A stretch of DNA of 64,000 bases from Flavobacterium nitrogenifigens (GTDB lineage Bacteria > Bacteroidota > Bacteroidia > Flavobacteriales > Flavobacteriaceae): contig NZ_QJRI01000182.1 in NCBI RefSeq assembly GCF_003254565.1, forward strand, positions 248,001 to 312,000. Direction: 5' to 3'. Below the pieces are notes generated by a model, which searched no databases, was not told the origin of the DNA, and saw only the letters and a list, made by a program, of their open reading frames with translations. This document shows, piece by piece, positions 51,761 through 60,797 of this stretch (positions are counted from its first letter, which is position 1; each line of letters begins with the position of its first letter). The translations under genes were made by a program, and so were the position numbers.

Positions 51761-52588
51761 CTAGCTAGTATACATATTTTTAATCATTTCTTTAATCAGT
51801 TTTAAAGCTTCAGTAGATGTTTTGCGAATAATGATTTTATTCTTTTTGTCTTTAATCAAAGCTGTAAACTGATTGTCTTCTATATTGATATCAACAATAG
51901 TTCCGCCATATTTTAAAGTGGTTTCTGCAATTGCAACAGGCAAGTTTGTTGCTCCAGAAGTTCCTAGAATAAAAAGTATTCCAGAGTTTTTAGCAATTTT
52001 TAAGGAACTGAATTTTTTATTGGTTTGTTCATCATAATATTCGTCAAACCATAAAATATTTGGTCTCATCCAACTTCCGCAACTTTTGCATTTTAAAAGC
52101 TCAATTTCTTTTTCAGTTAAATCTTCATCAATGTCTTTTCCTTTTATTTCTTCGGGTAGATTTATGATTTCTCTGCAACCGTTTGAACACTTTATTTGTC
52201 TGTTATTTCCATGAATTTCGAAAATCCTTTCTGTTCCGCTTAATCGGTGTAGGTTGTCTATGTTTTGAGTAATTAGATGAAATTTGTCTTTTAAAATATT
52301 TTCAATTTCGACCAATTCGTAATGGCTTGCGTTTGGTTTTGCATTTTCAAACATTTTTTTTCTAAACAATGAATATTGCCAAACTTCTTCTGGATTTTCT
52401 TTGAAGTATCTAAAAGTTCCAAACTCTTCAGGTTTATGAAATTTAGTTCCCTTAATCCAAATACCATCAACACCTCTATAGGTCGGAATTCCACTTTCAG
52501 AAGAAATTCCAGCACCCGTTAAAAAGGTAAAAAGGTTTCTTTTATTTTTAGTTGAAACGTGTTTTATTATGTTTTCTAATTGTTCCAT
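51761..52588 (-). CDS. Sir2-family NAD-dependent deacylase
   Basis: 275 residues. NAD motif LTGAGISSESGIPTYRG (23-39); FRKKMFENAKPNASHYEL (about 74-91, family acyl-pocket helix); ITQNIDNLHRLSGTERIFEIHGNNRQIKC (catalytic His in EIHG, about 125). Zinc ligands are CSNGC (about 131-135) and CKSCGSW (about 165-171). ILFILGTSGATNLPVA (about 204-219) is followed by DINIED. It removes acyl groups from lysine using NAD. The GTSG..NLPVA stretch differs from the common GTSxxVxPA. Not obviously part of a toxin or defence pair. Confidence 0.9.
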   Translation of the reverse strand: MEQLENIIKHVSTKNKRNLFTFLTGAGISSESGIPTYRGVDGIWIKGTKFHKPEEFGTFRYFKENPEEVWQYSLFRKKMFENAKPNASHYELVEIENILKDKFHLITQNIDNLHRLSGTERIFEIHGNNRQIKCSNGCREIINLPEEIKGKDIDEDLTEKEIELLKCKSCGSWMRPNILWFDEYYDEQTNKKFSSLKIAKNSGILFILGTSGATNLPVAIAETTLKYGGTIVDINIEDNQFTALIKDKKNKIIIRKTSTEALKLIKEMIKNMYTS

Positions 52589-52668
52589 GTTTAATGAAAA
52601 AAGATAATTTTTTTAAAGATTAAATATACACTAAAATTAATATCTAAAAGTTCTGAGTTTTTATGAAG

Positions 52669-52746
52669 TGCTCCAGCAGAGCAAAATATTTATAGCATAA
52701 TTTAAATTCTCAGATTCAAAAAGCTCCAGCGGAGCGACATATAAAT
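52669..52746. repeat. GCTCC-GCGGAGC element, copy 2
   Basis: GCTCCAGCAGAGC plus AAAATATTTATAGCA (about 52670-52697), then about 26 bases, then AGCTCCAGCGGAGC followed by GACATATAAA (about 52722-52745). Both hairpins and the words between them recur at 56044-56118. The rest of the 350-base gap up to the GH2 gene has no ORF and presumably holds its promoter. Confidence 0.8.
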
Positions 52747-52939
52747 TCTTATTGATAATACATCGTTTTGAGACAAACAAAGTAAATACGCCTCATGTCG
52801 TAAAATTGATAAGTATTTGATGGGTTATTTTTCAGTAATCTGGAATGTTTGTTTACTAGGGAATTTGAGAAACTTTTTAACTTTATAATCTTCATATTTT
52901 ACTAACTAAAGACCTTTCGAAACCAAAATGATTTTAACT

Positions 52940-54742
52940 ATGAAAAAAATAATAATGCTGTGCTGTGCTTTTCTGTTAATGGGAAAAACAGTAGCGCAGG
53001 AAATTCCGTTGGTGTCCAATATTTCTTCACGAAACAATATTACATTAAACGGAAAATGGAGTTATATCGTAGATCCGCTGGAAAACGGATATTTTAATTA
53101 CCGTTTAGAGCCTTTTAAAGACAACGGATTTTTTGAAAATAAAAAATGGAACACGACAGAACTGAGCGAATATAATTTTGCAACTTCAGCCGTAATGGAT
53201 ATTCCGTCTGATTGGAATTCAAAAGATCAAAGATTGTTTTTTTATGAAGGAACGGTTTGGTTTGAGAAAGACTTTAATTATAAAAAAGATCCAAAAACCA
53301 AAGGAATTCTTCATTTCGGAGCGGTTAATTACGATGCAAAAGTCTACGTAAACGGAAAACTGGCAGGAACTCATATTGGCGGTTACACACCTTTCAATTT
53401 TGATGTAACCCATTTATTAGTTGATGGAAATAATTTTGTTGTAGTAAAAGTCGATAACAAACGCCATAAAGACAATGTTCCAACGGTAAATATGGATTGG
53501 TGGAATTACGGTGGAATCACAAGAGATGTAACTCTGGCTCAAGTTCCGAATACGTATATAGAAGATTATCTGGTTCAATTGGATAAAAAAGAAAAAGGAA
53601 AAATTTCGGGTTGGATAAAATTAAATAGCGAATTGGCAAATCAAACAGTTTCGGTTTCAATTCCAGAATTGAAAATCAAAAAGAGCGTTACGACTGATGC
53701 AAAAGGAATTGCCTATTTTGAAATTAAAGCCAATCCCGTTTTATGGACACCTGAAAAACCAAAATTATATGATGTAACCATTTCTAAAGCAGATGAAAAT
53801 ATTGCGGATCAAATTGGTTTTAGAACTATTGAAACGAAAGGCAAAGAGATTCTTTTAAACGGAAAAAAAGTCTTTTTACGCGGAATCAGTATTCATGAAG
53901 AAGCGCCTTTCAGATCTGGAAGAGCTTGGTCTCAGGAAGATGCCATTACGTTATTGACTTGGGCAAAAGAAATGGGTTGCAATTATGTACGTCTGGCGCA
54001 TTATCCACACAATGAAAATATGGTAAAACAAGCCGAAAAAATGGGATTGATGATTTGGTCTGAAGTTCCGGTTTATTGGACTATTTCGTGGACAAATCCA
54101 GATACGTATGCTAATGCCGAACGTCAGCTCCACGATATGATTTACAGAGACAAAAATCGTTGCGGAATCGTAATTTGGTCAATTGCCAATGAAACGCCTC
54201 ACGGCGATGACCGAGATGCTTTCTTGAGCAAACTGGCAAAATATGCACGCACACAAGATAATTCTCGTTTGATTAGCATGGCGATGGAAGTTACTTCGAG
54301 TTCAAATAACATCAATACGCTTCATGATAATATGAATGAATATGTAGATATTGTAAGTTTCAACCAATATTTGGGCTGGTACAGAGGAACCAATGAATCT
54401 TGCAAAGACATGCAATGGGTAATACCGTACAACAAACCTGTTATCATTAGCGAATTCGGAGGTGAAGCTTTACAAGGCCGTCACGGAGATAAAAAAGAAC
54501 GCTGGAACGAAGAATATCAGGAAGAATTATACATTCAAAACACACAAATGTTCAATCGCATTGAAGGATTAGCAGGAGTTTCTCCTTGGATTCTAGTTGA
54601 CTTTAGATCGCCAAGAAGACAATTGCCAAACATTCAGGATTTCTTTAACCGTAAAGGATTAATTTCAAGCAACGGAATTAAAAAGAAAGCTTTTTATGTA
54701 ATGAAAGATTGGTACAAACAAAAAGAAGAAGAATATAAGTAA
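52940..54742 (+). CDS. Glycoside hydrolase family 2, beta-glucuronidase/beta-galactosidase-like
   Basis: 600 residues from MKKIIMLCCAFLLMGKTVAQ (signal peptide, cleavage about residue 20). Sugar-binding jelly-roll domain (about 30-200) with TVWFEKDF, HFGAVNYDAKVYVNG and NGGYTPFNFDVT; immunoglobulin-like middle domain (about 205-290); TIM barrel from GISIHEEAPF (about 315). Acid/base Glu in VIWSIANETPHG (about 412-423) and nucleophile Glu in PVIISEFGGEA (about 508-518). The size and NETP context fit beta-glucuronidase-like GH2 enzymes; exact substrate unknown. It stands alone, about 5 kb from the SusCD locus. Confidence 0.92.
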   Translation: MKKIIMLCCAFLLMGKTVAQEIPLVSNISSRNNITLNGKWSYIVDPLENGYFNYRLEPFKDNGFFENKKWNTTELSEYNFATSAVMDIPSDWNSKDQRLFFYEGTVWFEKDFNYKKDPKTKGILHFGAVNYDAKVYVNGKLAGTHIGGYTPFNFDVTHLLVDGNNFVVVKVDNKRHKDNVPTVNMDWWNYGGITRDVTLAQVPNTYIEDYLVQLDKKEKGKISGWIKLNSELANQTVSVSIPELKIKKSVTTDAKGIAYFEIKANPVLWTPEKPKLYDVTISKADENIADQIGFRTIETKGKEILLNGKKVFLRGISIHEEAPFRSGRAWSQEDAITLLTWAKEMGCNYVRLAHYPHNENMVKQAEKMGLMIWSEVPVYWTISWTNPDTYANAERQLHDMIYRDKNRCGIVIWSIANETPHGDDRDAFLSKLAKYARTQDNSRLISMAMEVTSSSNNINTLHDNMNEYVDIVSFNQYLGWYRGTNESCKDMQWVIPYNKPVIISEFGGEALQGRHGDKKERWNEEYQEELYIQNTQMFNRIEGLAGVSPWILVDFRSPRRQLPNIQDFFNRKGLISSNGIKKKAFYVMKDWYKQKEEEYK

Positions 54743-54752
54743 GACAAAGTAG

Positions 54753-54788
54753 AAAACCTTCAAAGTCATTTTGATTTTGGAGTTTTTT
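54753..54788 (+). terminator. Possible terminator after the GH2 gene
   Basis: Imperfect inverted repeat AAAACCTTCAAA… / TTTTGGAGTTTT with an eight-base T run at the end. Confidence 0.45.
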
Positions 54789-54830
54789 TTGTGTTTTTTC
54801 CTTAATTTTATTTAAAAAAAGAACACTTTA

Positions 54831-55460
54831 ATGGAAGTAGAAATTGTCATAAGATTGCTTTTAGCAGCATTTTGGGGAGCTTTAATTGGTGCCGAAAGAG
54901 AATATAGCGGAAAAGCAGCTGGTCTTCGCACAACGATAATGATTTCTGTCGGAGCTTGTTTCTTTACGTTTATGTCCGAATGGATTGGCGGAGCAGGAAA
55001 TCCAGACCGAATAGCTTCTAATATTGTAACGGGTTTAGGTTTTCTTTGCGCAGGAGTGATTTTTAGATCAGATAATCATGTTAGCGGCATTACGACGGCT
55101 GCAACAATATGGTCTGTTGCAGCAGTTAGTATGGGAGTAGGAGCGGGTTATTATTTTGCATCGGCTTGTGCGGCCTTGATGATTCTTTCCATTCTTACGG
55201 TGCTTACTTTTCTTCAGAATAAAATAGACCTCATCAACGCACATAAAACCCTTCAAATAACTTTTAAACGTTCTGATAGCGGATACGCAAGATGCAATGA
55301 GCTTTTTTCAGTCTATGGCGTAAAATCAAAACTGATTACACAGCGTCGTAATCTGGATCATATAGTTTTAGAATGGCAAATACATGGTCCAAAAAAATCT
55401 ATTGAATCTTTGTATACAGCACTTTTGCAAGACCCTTTTTTTGAGGAATTAGTATTATAA
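54831..55460 (+). CDS. MgtC/SapB-family membrane protein
   Basis: 209 residues. The MgtC N-terminal part has IRLLLAAFWGALIGAEREYSG (7-27), AAGLRTTIMISVGACFFTFM (29-48), IASNIVTGLGFLCAGVIFRS (about 61-80) and GITTAATIWSVAAVSMGVGAG (about 84-104). Then two more helices, and a short cytoplasmic ACT-like C-terminus (LQITFKRSDSGYARCNELF and onwards). MgtC proteins modulate F-type ATPase and magnesium homeostasis in some pathogens, but most bacterial members are uncharacterised. It is followed by the GNAT gene after 11 bases. Confidence 0.9.
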   Translation: MEVEIVIRLLLAAFWGALIGAEREYSGKAAGLRTTIMISVGACFFTFMSEWIGGAGNPDRIASNIVTGLGFLCAGVIFRSDNHVSGITTAATIWSVAAVSMGVGAGYYFASACAALMILSILTVLTFLQNKIDLINAHKTLQITFKRSDSGYARCNELFSVYGVKSKLITQRRNLDHIVLEWQIHGPKKSIESLYTALLQDPFFEELVL

Positions 55461-55471
55461 CAATAAAAAAT

Positions 55472-55993
55472 ATGAATTTTATTTTACAGCCCGTTTTAGA
55501 AAATGATCTTTGCATTTTGTCTCCTTTAGAAGAAAAAGATTTTGAGGCTTTGTACAAAGTAGCTTCCGATCCTAAAATTTGGGAACAGCACCCAAACAAA
55601 GACCGATGGAAAAAAGAAGTCTTTGAAAATTTCTTTGAAGGAGCCATGAAAAGTAAAGGCGCTTTTAAAATTATAAGTAAAGAAACAGGAGAGTTTATCG
55701 GAAGTACAAGATTTTACGATTTCAATCAAGAAGACGATAGTATTTTCATCGGCTATACTTTTTATGCTGTTTCGTGCTGGGGAAAAGGTGTGAACCAAAG
55801 TGTAAAAAAGACGATGTTGGATTATCTTTTTCAATATGTTTCGAAGGTCAAGTTTCATATTGGTTCAGAAAATATTAGATCGCAAATTGCGATTTCAAGA
55901 GTAGGAGCCCAAAAAGTAGCCGAAGAAGAAGTGGCTTATTTTGGAGAAAAGCCAAAATTGAATTTTGTGTATCAAATAAATAAAGAAGACTAG
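55472..55993 (+). CDS. GNAT-family N-acetyltransferase (RimJ/RimL type)
   Basis: 173 residues. LVLEND-type RimJ opening (NFILQPVLENDLCILSPLEE), IGSTRFYDF (about 71-79), IFIGYTFYAVSCWGKGVNQS (about 87-106, acetyl-CoA pyrophosphate loop), MLDYLFQYVS and SENIRSQIAISRVGAQKV (about 132-149). It transfers an acetyl group to an amine, such as a protein N-terminus or small molecule. Probably co-transcribed with the MgtC-family gene; a strong terminator follows. Confidence 0.9.
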   Translation: MNFILQPVLENDLCILSPLEEKDFEALYKVASDPKIWEQHPNKDRWKKEVFENFFEGAMKSKGAFKIISKETGEFIGSTRFYDFNQEDDSIFIGYTFYAVSCWGKGVNQSVKKTMLDYLFQYVSKVKFHIGSENIRSQIAISRVGAQKVAEEEVAYFGEKPKLNFVYQINKED

Positions 55994-55998
55994 AAAAA

Positions 55999-56033
55999 CA
56001 AAAGGGCCGACTTAAAATAGTCGGCCCTTTTGT
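55999..56033 (+). terminator. Terminator after the GNAT gene
   Basis: 15-bp perfect stem ACAAAAGGGCCGACT / AGTCGGCCCTTTTGT with a 5-base loop; the symmetric A/T flanks could work for both strands. Confidence 0.85.
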
Positions 56034-56043
56034 TTTGTGAAAC

Positions 56044-56118
56044 TGCTCCAGCGGAGCAAAATATTTATAGCAAATACAGATGCAAGCATCAAAAAGCTCC
56101 AGAGGAGCGACATATAAA
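56044..56118. repeat. GCTCC-GCGGAGC element, copy 3
   Basis: GCTCCAGCGGAGC plus AAAATATTTATAGCA, about 20 bases, then AGCTCCAGAGGAGC plus GACATATAAA. Same two-hairpin design and orientation as 52669-52746. It ends 4 bases before the stop of the DUF4249 gene. Confidence 0.8.
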
Positions 56119-56121
56119 AAA

Positions 56122-56964
56122 TTATTTCACTAAATAATCAACTTGATCTGCTTCGCAAAGTCTGAAATATCCAAATGCAAAATTATTAGCATCAGAAGTA
56201 TTTATAATATTTCCTCTAATATTTCCTGGAGGAACAAGAAACGGATTTGAACTTGAAGCTTCCAAAATTAATTTCCAGTAATTGAAGAAGTTTTTAGAAA
56301 CCCCTCTGTGCGTAATTGTAACCGTATTTCCAGATTTCATTTTGTCTTCATGAGAATATCTCGTACTAATTTCGTTTCCGTTAAAGAATTCATCATTCGT
56401 GATTTCATATTCTGGATAAATCAAAAATGAAGCTTGATAATCGGTTACATAATAATTGATCTGATCTGCTGGGTCGTTGTAATAAAAAGTCAGTTCAATA
56501 ATATCTTTTCCATTAAAATCAGGAACAATATTTTGCTCTATTTTATTTATTGGCGTTACAGAAGTCAGTTTTTCAACTGCTGTGAAACTTTGTCCTTCGG
56601 CAGTAACAAATAATTTATAATCGGCATTGAGAACAGGAACAAAATTAGTGCATTTGTAAACTCCAGCTTCGGTTTCGTTAAACGCAAAAACATCTCCGTT
56701 GCTGTTTTCCACTCTTACTTGAGCTCCCGAAACTTTTGGCGTAGAACCGCTATAATAAGGAGCCGTTTTACTGATTTTTATAGTTTGTTCTTTTCCGTCA
56801 GTTCCTTTTTTCCAGATAATTTCGGCATCAATAACCAATTTGGTTTCGCCAGTTTCCAGATCCAAATTGACCACATCTTCGCAAGAAGCAAAAGAAAAAA
56901 CAAAAAGAAGACTTATTAATGCCAGCGCTTTATTCATTATCGTATATTTTTTCAATTTATTCAT
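56122..56964 (-). CDS. DUF4249 lipoprotein
   Basis: 280 residues from the ATG at 56964, MNKLKKYTIMNKALALISLL, chosen because it precedes a lipobox (FSFASC) and starts 4 bases after the receptor stop; the frame is open further upstream. The body has the DUF4249 pattern: CEDVVNLDLETGETKLVIDA, ISKTAPYYSG-type strands, NYYVTDY and a closing FGYFRLCEADQVDYLVK. Genes of this family regularly follow TonB receptors of the carboxypeptidase-regulatory type. It is probably the surface partner of the receptor at 56969, by analogy with SusD. Confidence 0.88.
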   Translation of the reverse strand: MNKLKKYTIMNKALALISLLFVFSFASCEDVVNLDLETGETKLVIDAEIIWKKGTDGKEQTIKISKTAPYYSGSTPKVSGAQVRVENSNGDVFAFNETEAGVYKCTNFVPVLNADYKLFVTAEGQSFTAVEKLTSVTPINKIEQNIVPDFNGKDIIELTFYYNDPADQINYYVTDYQASFLIYPEYEITNDEFFNGNEISTRYSHEDKMKSGNTVTITHRGVSKNFFNYWKLILEASSSNPFLVPPGNIRGNIINTSDANNFAFGYFRLCEADQVDYLVK

Positions 56965-56968
56965 AGCA

Positions 56969-59587
56969 TTAAAATTTAAAATTATAAGAAACCCCTGGTA
57001 CGATTCCAAAAATAGAAAGTCTTCTGGTTTCATTTGCTCCCGTATCTTCATTGGTTGTAAAACTCATCGAAGCCGCATTTTTTCTGTTGTAAATATTGTA
57101 AAGGCTAAATACCCAATAGCTTTGCCATCCTTTCTTTTTGTCTGGTTTTGGCGTGTAAGTTGCCGCAACATCTAAGTGATGGAAAAGCGGTAATCTGTTT
57201 TCATTTCGCAAAGAATAATTCGGAATATGAATGCCTCCCATTTCATAATATCCATTTGCGTACGTTACCGGCTGACCTGACTGTAAAGTGAAATTTCCAT
57301 TAAAAGACCATTTCGGATTCAGTTCGTAACTTCCAACAATACTCAAATTATGCAATTTGTCGTAACCAGACAAATACCAGTCGCCATTTGCAATTCCTGG
57401 TTCTTCGGGAGTTCTTCCCGGAGTTTTTTGTTCAGCACGAGATAAAGTGTACGAAATCCATCCTGTGAAAACACCAGTATTTTTTCTGAATAACAGCTCC
57501 ATTCCATACGATCGGGCTTTTCCGTTTAGAATAACCTGCTCAATATTGTTGTTAGCCAAAATATCAGCGCCGTCAATATAATCAATACGATTTTGAACAT
57601 TTTTATAAAATAATTCGGTTTCTAAAGAATAATCTCCGTCTTTGAAATTTCTAAAATACCCCATCGCATACTGATCCAAAAGTTGAGGTTTTGTAAAAGG
57701 ACCGCTTGGTGTCCAGATGCTCATTGGCAATGGAGACTGTGTGTTTGATAAAATATGAATGTACTGCGCCATTCTGTTATAACTTGCTTTTATAGAAGTT
57801 TCATCATTAAAGGCATAAGACAAGGCAGCACGAGGTTCAAAATTATTGAACTTGCTGATGGTTTTTCCTTTTCCGTACGAAATGCTTCCGTTTGGCGTAC
57901 CTTCTTCATAAATTTTGTACAATGGATTATATACTACCGCCTGACCGTTTTCGTAAGTGCTGATGGTTTCGTCTCCTAAACGATAAAACATGCTGTAGCG
58001 AAGTCCGTAACGGAAATTCAGTTTCTCTGTAATCTGATTTTCAAAATCAACAAAAGCAGAAGCCTCTAAAGCATATTTTTTATCCAGTTGCATATAATTA
58101 AACTGAGAATCTGGAGAAGTCGGTTTTACAACTCCAGGATTGAAATTGTAGTATAAACCATCAATACCATAATTGATTTTGAATTTCTCAGATTGTTGGA
58201 AATTCCAATTGTATTTCAATCCATAACTTGCAATATTGCTGTCCCATTTAAAACTTTCAATCGGAATTTCTAGATTAAATCTGTAATCGCTATAGAAAGT
58301 TGATAAATTGCTGTTTACACGATCAGAAAACTTATGTTTCCAGCTCAAAATACCCATTGTGCTCCCGTAAGTGCTGGCAAAACGGTCGTTAATATCAAAT
58401 ATGTCATTTCCGAAATAACCAGAAAAAGACAATGTGTTTTTAGCATTAAAACGATAATTTAATTTAGCATTCAAATCATAAAACATGGCAGAGTTATTAT
58501 TGTCTGCCAGTTTCATGAACAAATGGGCGTACGAAGCTCGTCCAGAAAGGATGAACGAACCTTTTTCTTTTTGTAAAGGGCCTTGAACCAATAATCGGCT
58601 TGAGATAATTCCGATTCCTCCATTCACTTTATATTCTTCAAAATCTCCTGTTTGCTGGGTCACATCGAGAACAGAAGAAACACGTCCTCCAAATTTTGAC
58701 GGAATTCCTCCTTTATATAAATCTAAACCGTTAACAATATCGGCATTGAAAATAGAAAAGAACCCAAACATGTGTGAATCTGCATAAACAGGCGCACCAT
58801 CCAAAAGAATCAAATTCTGATCGGCAGCACCTCCACGAACATTAAAACCCGAAGAAGCTTCACCTGCATTGGTAACTCCTGGCAAAGTCAAAATTGACTT
58901 TAACGGATCAGGCTCTCCCATTGCAACAGGAATTCTTTTTATTTCCTGCATCGTAAGTTTGTTAACACTCATTTGAGTGGTTTTAATATCAACCGCTTTA
59001 TTGTTCATGACAATAACTTCTCCCAATTGCTGGCTGTCAGCATCTACGTTGAAGTTTACTTTTGTATCATCTGAAACAGAAACACGTTTTTCTTCATTTT
59101 TAAATCCAACATAACTCACCTGTACTGTATAACTTCCGTTTGGAACATCAATGCTGTATTTTCCGTTAGCATCTGTTACAACACCTGTTTCCAGTTCTTT
59201 AATATAAATATTGGCACCAATAACAGGCTGTCTTTCGTCGTCATAAACATGACCGGTCAGCTTACTTTTTTTTTTGGTCGGCTTTTGAGTTTGAGCTTTC
59301 TGTTTTACAAAAATATTGTTGCCAACTATCGAAAATTGTACAATCGAAGTTTGGTTTAATTCCGTAATAAGCTTGCTCATTTCGATATTCTTATACGTGT
59401 TTTTTTGCGTAAAATACTTTTTATTGGTATCTATCTGATCTGTAAAAGCAAATTTAAAATCGGTTTGACTTTCAATCTGTTTGAAGAATTCTTTTAAAGT
59501 TACATTTTGATCTACAGTTACTGTGACGCTCTGGGCAGACATACATAAACTGAATAAAAAAAAGCACGCTGAAATTATATGCTTCAT
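56969..59587 (-). CDS. TonB-dependent receptor with STN and carboxypeptidase-like domains
   Basis: 872 residues. Signal peptide (1-18), then an STN signalling domain (about 20-93: VTVDQNVTLKEFFKQIESQT), a carboxypeptidase-regulatory-like domain (about 105-190: GHVYDDERQPVIGANIYIKE), the plug (about 205-330: MGEPDPLKSILTLPGVTNAG, FNVRGGAADQNLILLDGAPV) and a barrel ending GIVPGVSYNFKF. The STN domain lets it signal to the FecR-type anti-sigma factor encoded just upstream, as in FecA. The imported substrate is unknown. DUF4249 lies directly downstream. Confidence 0.93.
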   Translation of the reverse strand: MKHIISACFFLFSLCMSAQSVTVTVDQNVTLKEFFKQIESQTDFKFAFTDQIDTNKKYFTQKNTYKNIEMSKLITELNQTSIVQFSIVGNNIFVKQKAQTQKPTKKKSKLTGHVYDDERQPVIGANIYIKELETGVVTDANGKYSIDVPNGSYTVQVSYVGFKNEEKRVSVSDDTKVNFNVDADSQQLGEVIVMNNKAVDIKTTQMSVNKLTMQEIKRIPVAMGEPDPLKSILTLPGVTNAGEASSGFNVRGGAADQNLILLDGAPVYADSHMFGFFSIFNADIVNGLDLYKGGIPSKFGGRVSSVLDVTQQTGDFEEYKVNGGIGIISSRLLVQGPLQKEKGSFILSGRASYAHLFMKLADNNNSAMFYDLNAKLNYRFNAKNTLSFSGYFGNDIFDINDRFASTYGSTMGILSWKHKFSDRVNSNLSTFYSDYRFNLEIPIESFKWDSNIASYGLKYNWNFQQSEKFKINYGIDGLYYNFNPGVVKPTSPDSQFNYMQLDKKYALEASAFVDFENQITEKLNFRYGLRYSMFYRLGDETISTYENGQAVVYNPLYKIYEEGTPNGSISYGKGKTISKFNNFEPRAALSYAFNDETSIKASYNRMAQYIHILSNTQSPLPMSIWTPSGPFTKPQLLDQYAMGYFRNFKDGDYSLETELFYKNVQNRIDYIDGADILANNNIEQVILNGKARSYGMELLFRKNTGVFTGWISYTLSRAEQKTPGRTPEEPGIANGDWYLSGYDKLHNLSIVGSYELNPKWSFNGNFTLQSGQPVTYANGYYEMGGIHIPNYSLRNENRLPLFHHLDVAATYTPKPDKKKGWQSYWVFSLYNIYNRKNAASMSFTTNEDTGANETRRLSIFGIVPGVSYNFKF

Positions 59588-59686
59588 GAAATTTTGTATT
59601 TTTGAATATTATTAAATGGATAACTTAATGTTATCCTGAACATTAAGGAGGATGTGGAGTTTCGCGGCTTACATCCTTTTTTGTCT

Positions 59687-60529
59687 TCATTGAAAAGTGA
59701 TCTGTTTTAAATCTTCATTTATTTCAAAGTTTAGGTTATACATTTCTGATAGTAATTGTAGAATCGTTTTTAAATCTTCTTTTCGATTGATTCGAATAGT
59801 GATTTTCTGATTTTGGTTTTCTTTCGGAAGAACCACTTTATAGCCATAATTCTCTTCGATGTAATGACTTACAGCAGAAAGATTTTCATTATCAAAATCT
59901 ATAAAACGGCTAAATTCTGACACTGAAGCAGTTTGGTTTCCGTATGTAAATTTTTCTCCCGGTTTCAAAATCCATTTTTGGCTTTGGCCTTTTACATTCA
60001 TTTGAACGCTTCCTTCAAAAAGCTCAACGGTCACTTGTTCGTTTTTAGTTTCTTTAACTATAAAAGAAGTTCCTAAAACGGTAGTAGTGGTTTCGTCGCA
60101 AAAAACCTGAAAAGGATGCTGCTTGTCTTTTTTAACTTTAAAATAAGCTTCGCCATCGATTTCAATTTTTCTGTTTAAAGCAAAATTAGCCCCGTAAGAA
60201 ATTTTAGAATTTGGACTCAATTCTACTTTTGAGCTGTCTGGTAAAACGACATATTTTATTTTCGCTGTTAGGTTTTCAATTGTGGTCTCGGCAACAACAG
60301 CATTTTCATTTGTAGATTCGTTATTGAAATAAATTCCAGTTCCAATAAGTGCAAAAAGTAACACCGAAGCTGCAGCATAAATACGCCAAGGCCTAAATTT
60401 TCTTTTCTTTTCAGAAAATGTTTTGGCATGAAATTGTTCCCAAGAAGCTTCTTTTTCGCTGTTAGAATGAGAAAGGGGAGACTCTTCCCATAATTTTTTA
60501 AATTCCTCGTCAAATTTTTCCTGATCCAT
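59687..60529 (-). CDS. FecR-type anti-sigma factor
   Basis: 280 residues: cytoplasmic N-terminus (1-46), one transmembrane helix (about 48-66, IYAASVLLFALIGTGIYF), FecR domain (about 90-190: KYVVLPDSSKVELSPNSKIS and GEAYFKVKKDKQHPFQVFCD) and a C-terminal DUF4974 domain (about 210-280: ISRxx-type EDLKTILQLLSEMYNLNFEI). It should hold the ECF sigma factor in check until the STN domain of the receptor signals. The order sigma, small protein, FecR, receptor gives one regulatory operon. Confidence 0.93.
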   Translation of the reverse strand: MDQEKFDEEFKKLWEESPLSHSNSEKEASWEQFHAKTFSEKKRKFRPWRIYAAASVLLFALIGTGIYFNNESTNENAVVAETTIENLTAKIKYVVLPDSSKVELSPNSKISYGANFALNRKIEIDGEAYFKVKKDKQHPFQVFCDETTTTVLGTSFIVKETKNEQVTVELFEGSVQMNVKGQSQKWILKPGEKFTYGNQTASVSEFSRFIDFDNENLSAVSHYIEENYGYKVVLPKENQNQKITIRINRKEDLKTILQLLSEMYNLNFEINEDLKQITFQ

Positions 60530-60541
60530 CTTTTCTAGATA

Positions 60542-60751
60542 TTAAATGATTTGACAATGAAATCCTTGTTTATTAAAAACACCGTAAACCATTTCTTTAA
60601 TGTCTCGGTTAGTTTCGATTTTGAGGATGTTTTCGCGTCCTTGACGATCAAAGTTTATGATACAGTCCGAAATGACAAACTGAAGATAAGCCACAAGCAA
60701 GCTCGCATCTTTCTTTGTTTTTACATTAGTTTTATACGCTTCGATATGCAT
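60542..60751 (-). CDS. Small HMA-like protein lacking metal ligands, paralogue B
   Basis: 69 residues from the ATG at 60751, MHIEAYKTNVKTKKDASLLV; an upstream in-frame ATG at 60856 would overlap the sigma gene. It shares KTNV, NFD, NILKIE and a final GFHCQII with paralogue A at 48480-48680, at identical spacing. The order suggests the ferredoxin-like HMA fold, but no CxxC is present. Its position exactly between the ECF sigma gene (46 bases upstream) and fecR (12 bases downstream) suggests a role in the switch; this is inference. Confidence 0.72.
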   Translation of the reverse strand: MHIEAYKTNVKTKKDASLLVAYLQFVISDCIINFDRQGRENILKIETNRDIKEMVYGVFNKQGFHCQII

Positions 60752-60797
60752 TTTTAGTTCTTGTTTTTTAGTATAACAAACGAGAACTAAAAAGTTC

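Noticed and set aside
51761..52588. Sirtuin as part of a Thoeris- or DSR-type antiphage system
   Set aside because: The protein is a compact 275-residue deacylase with zinc-binding cysteines, and no TIR, HerA or large effector is adjacent.
52940..54742. GH2 enzyme as a member of the SusCD locus
   Set aside because: It is separated by 5 kb with genes of both orientations and unrelated function, and has no matching operator palindrome upstream.
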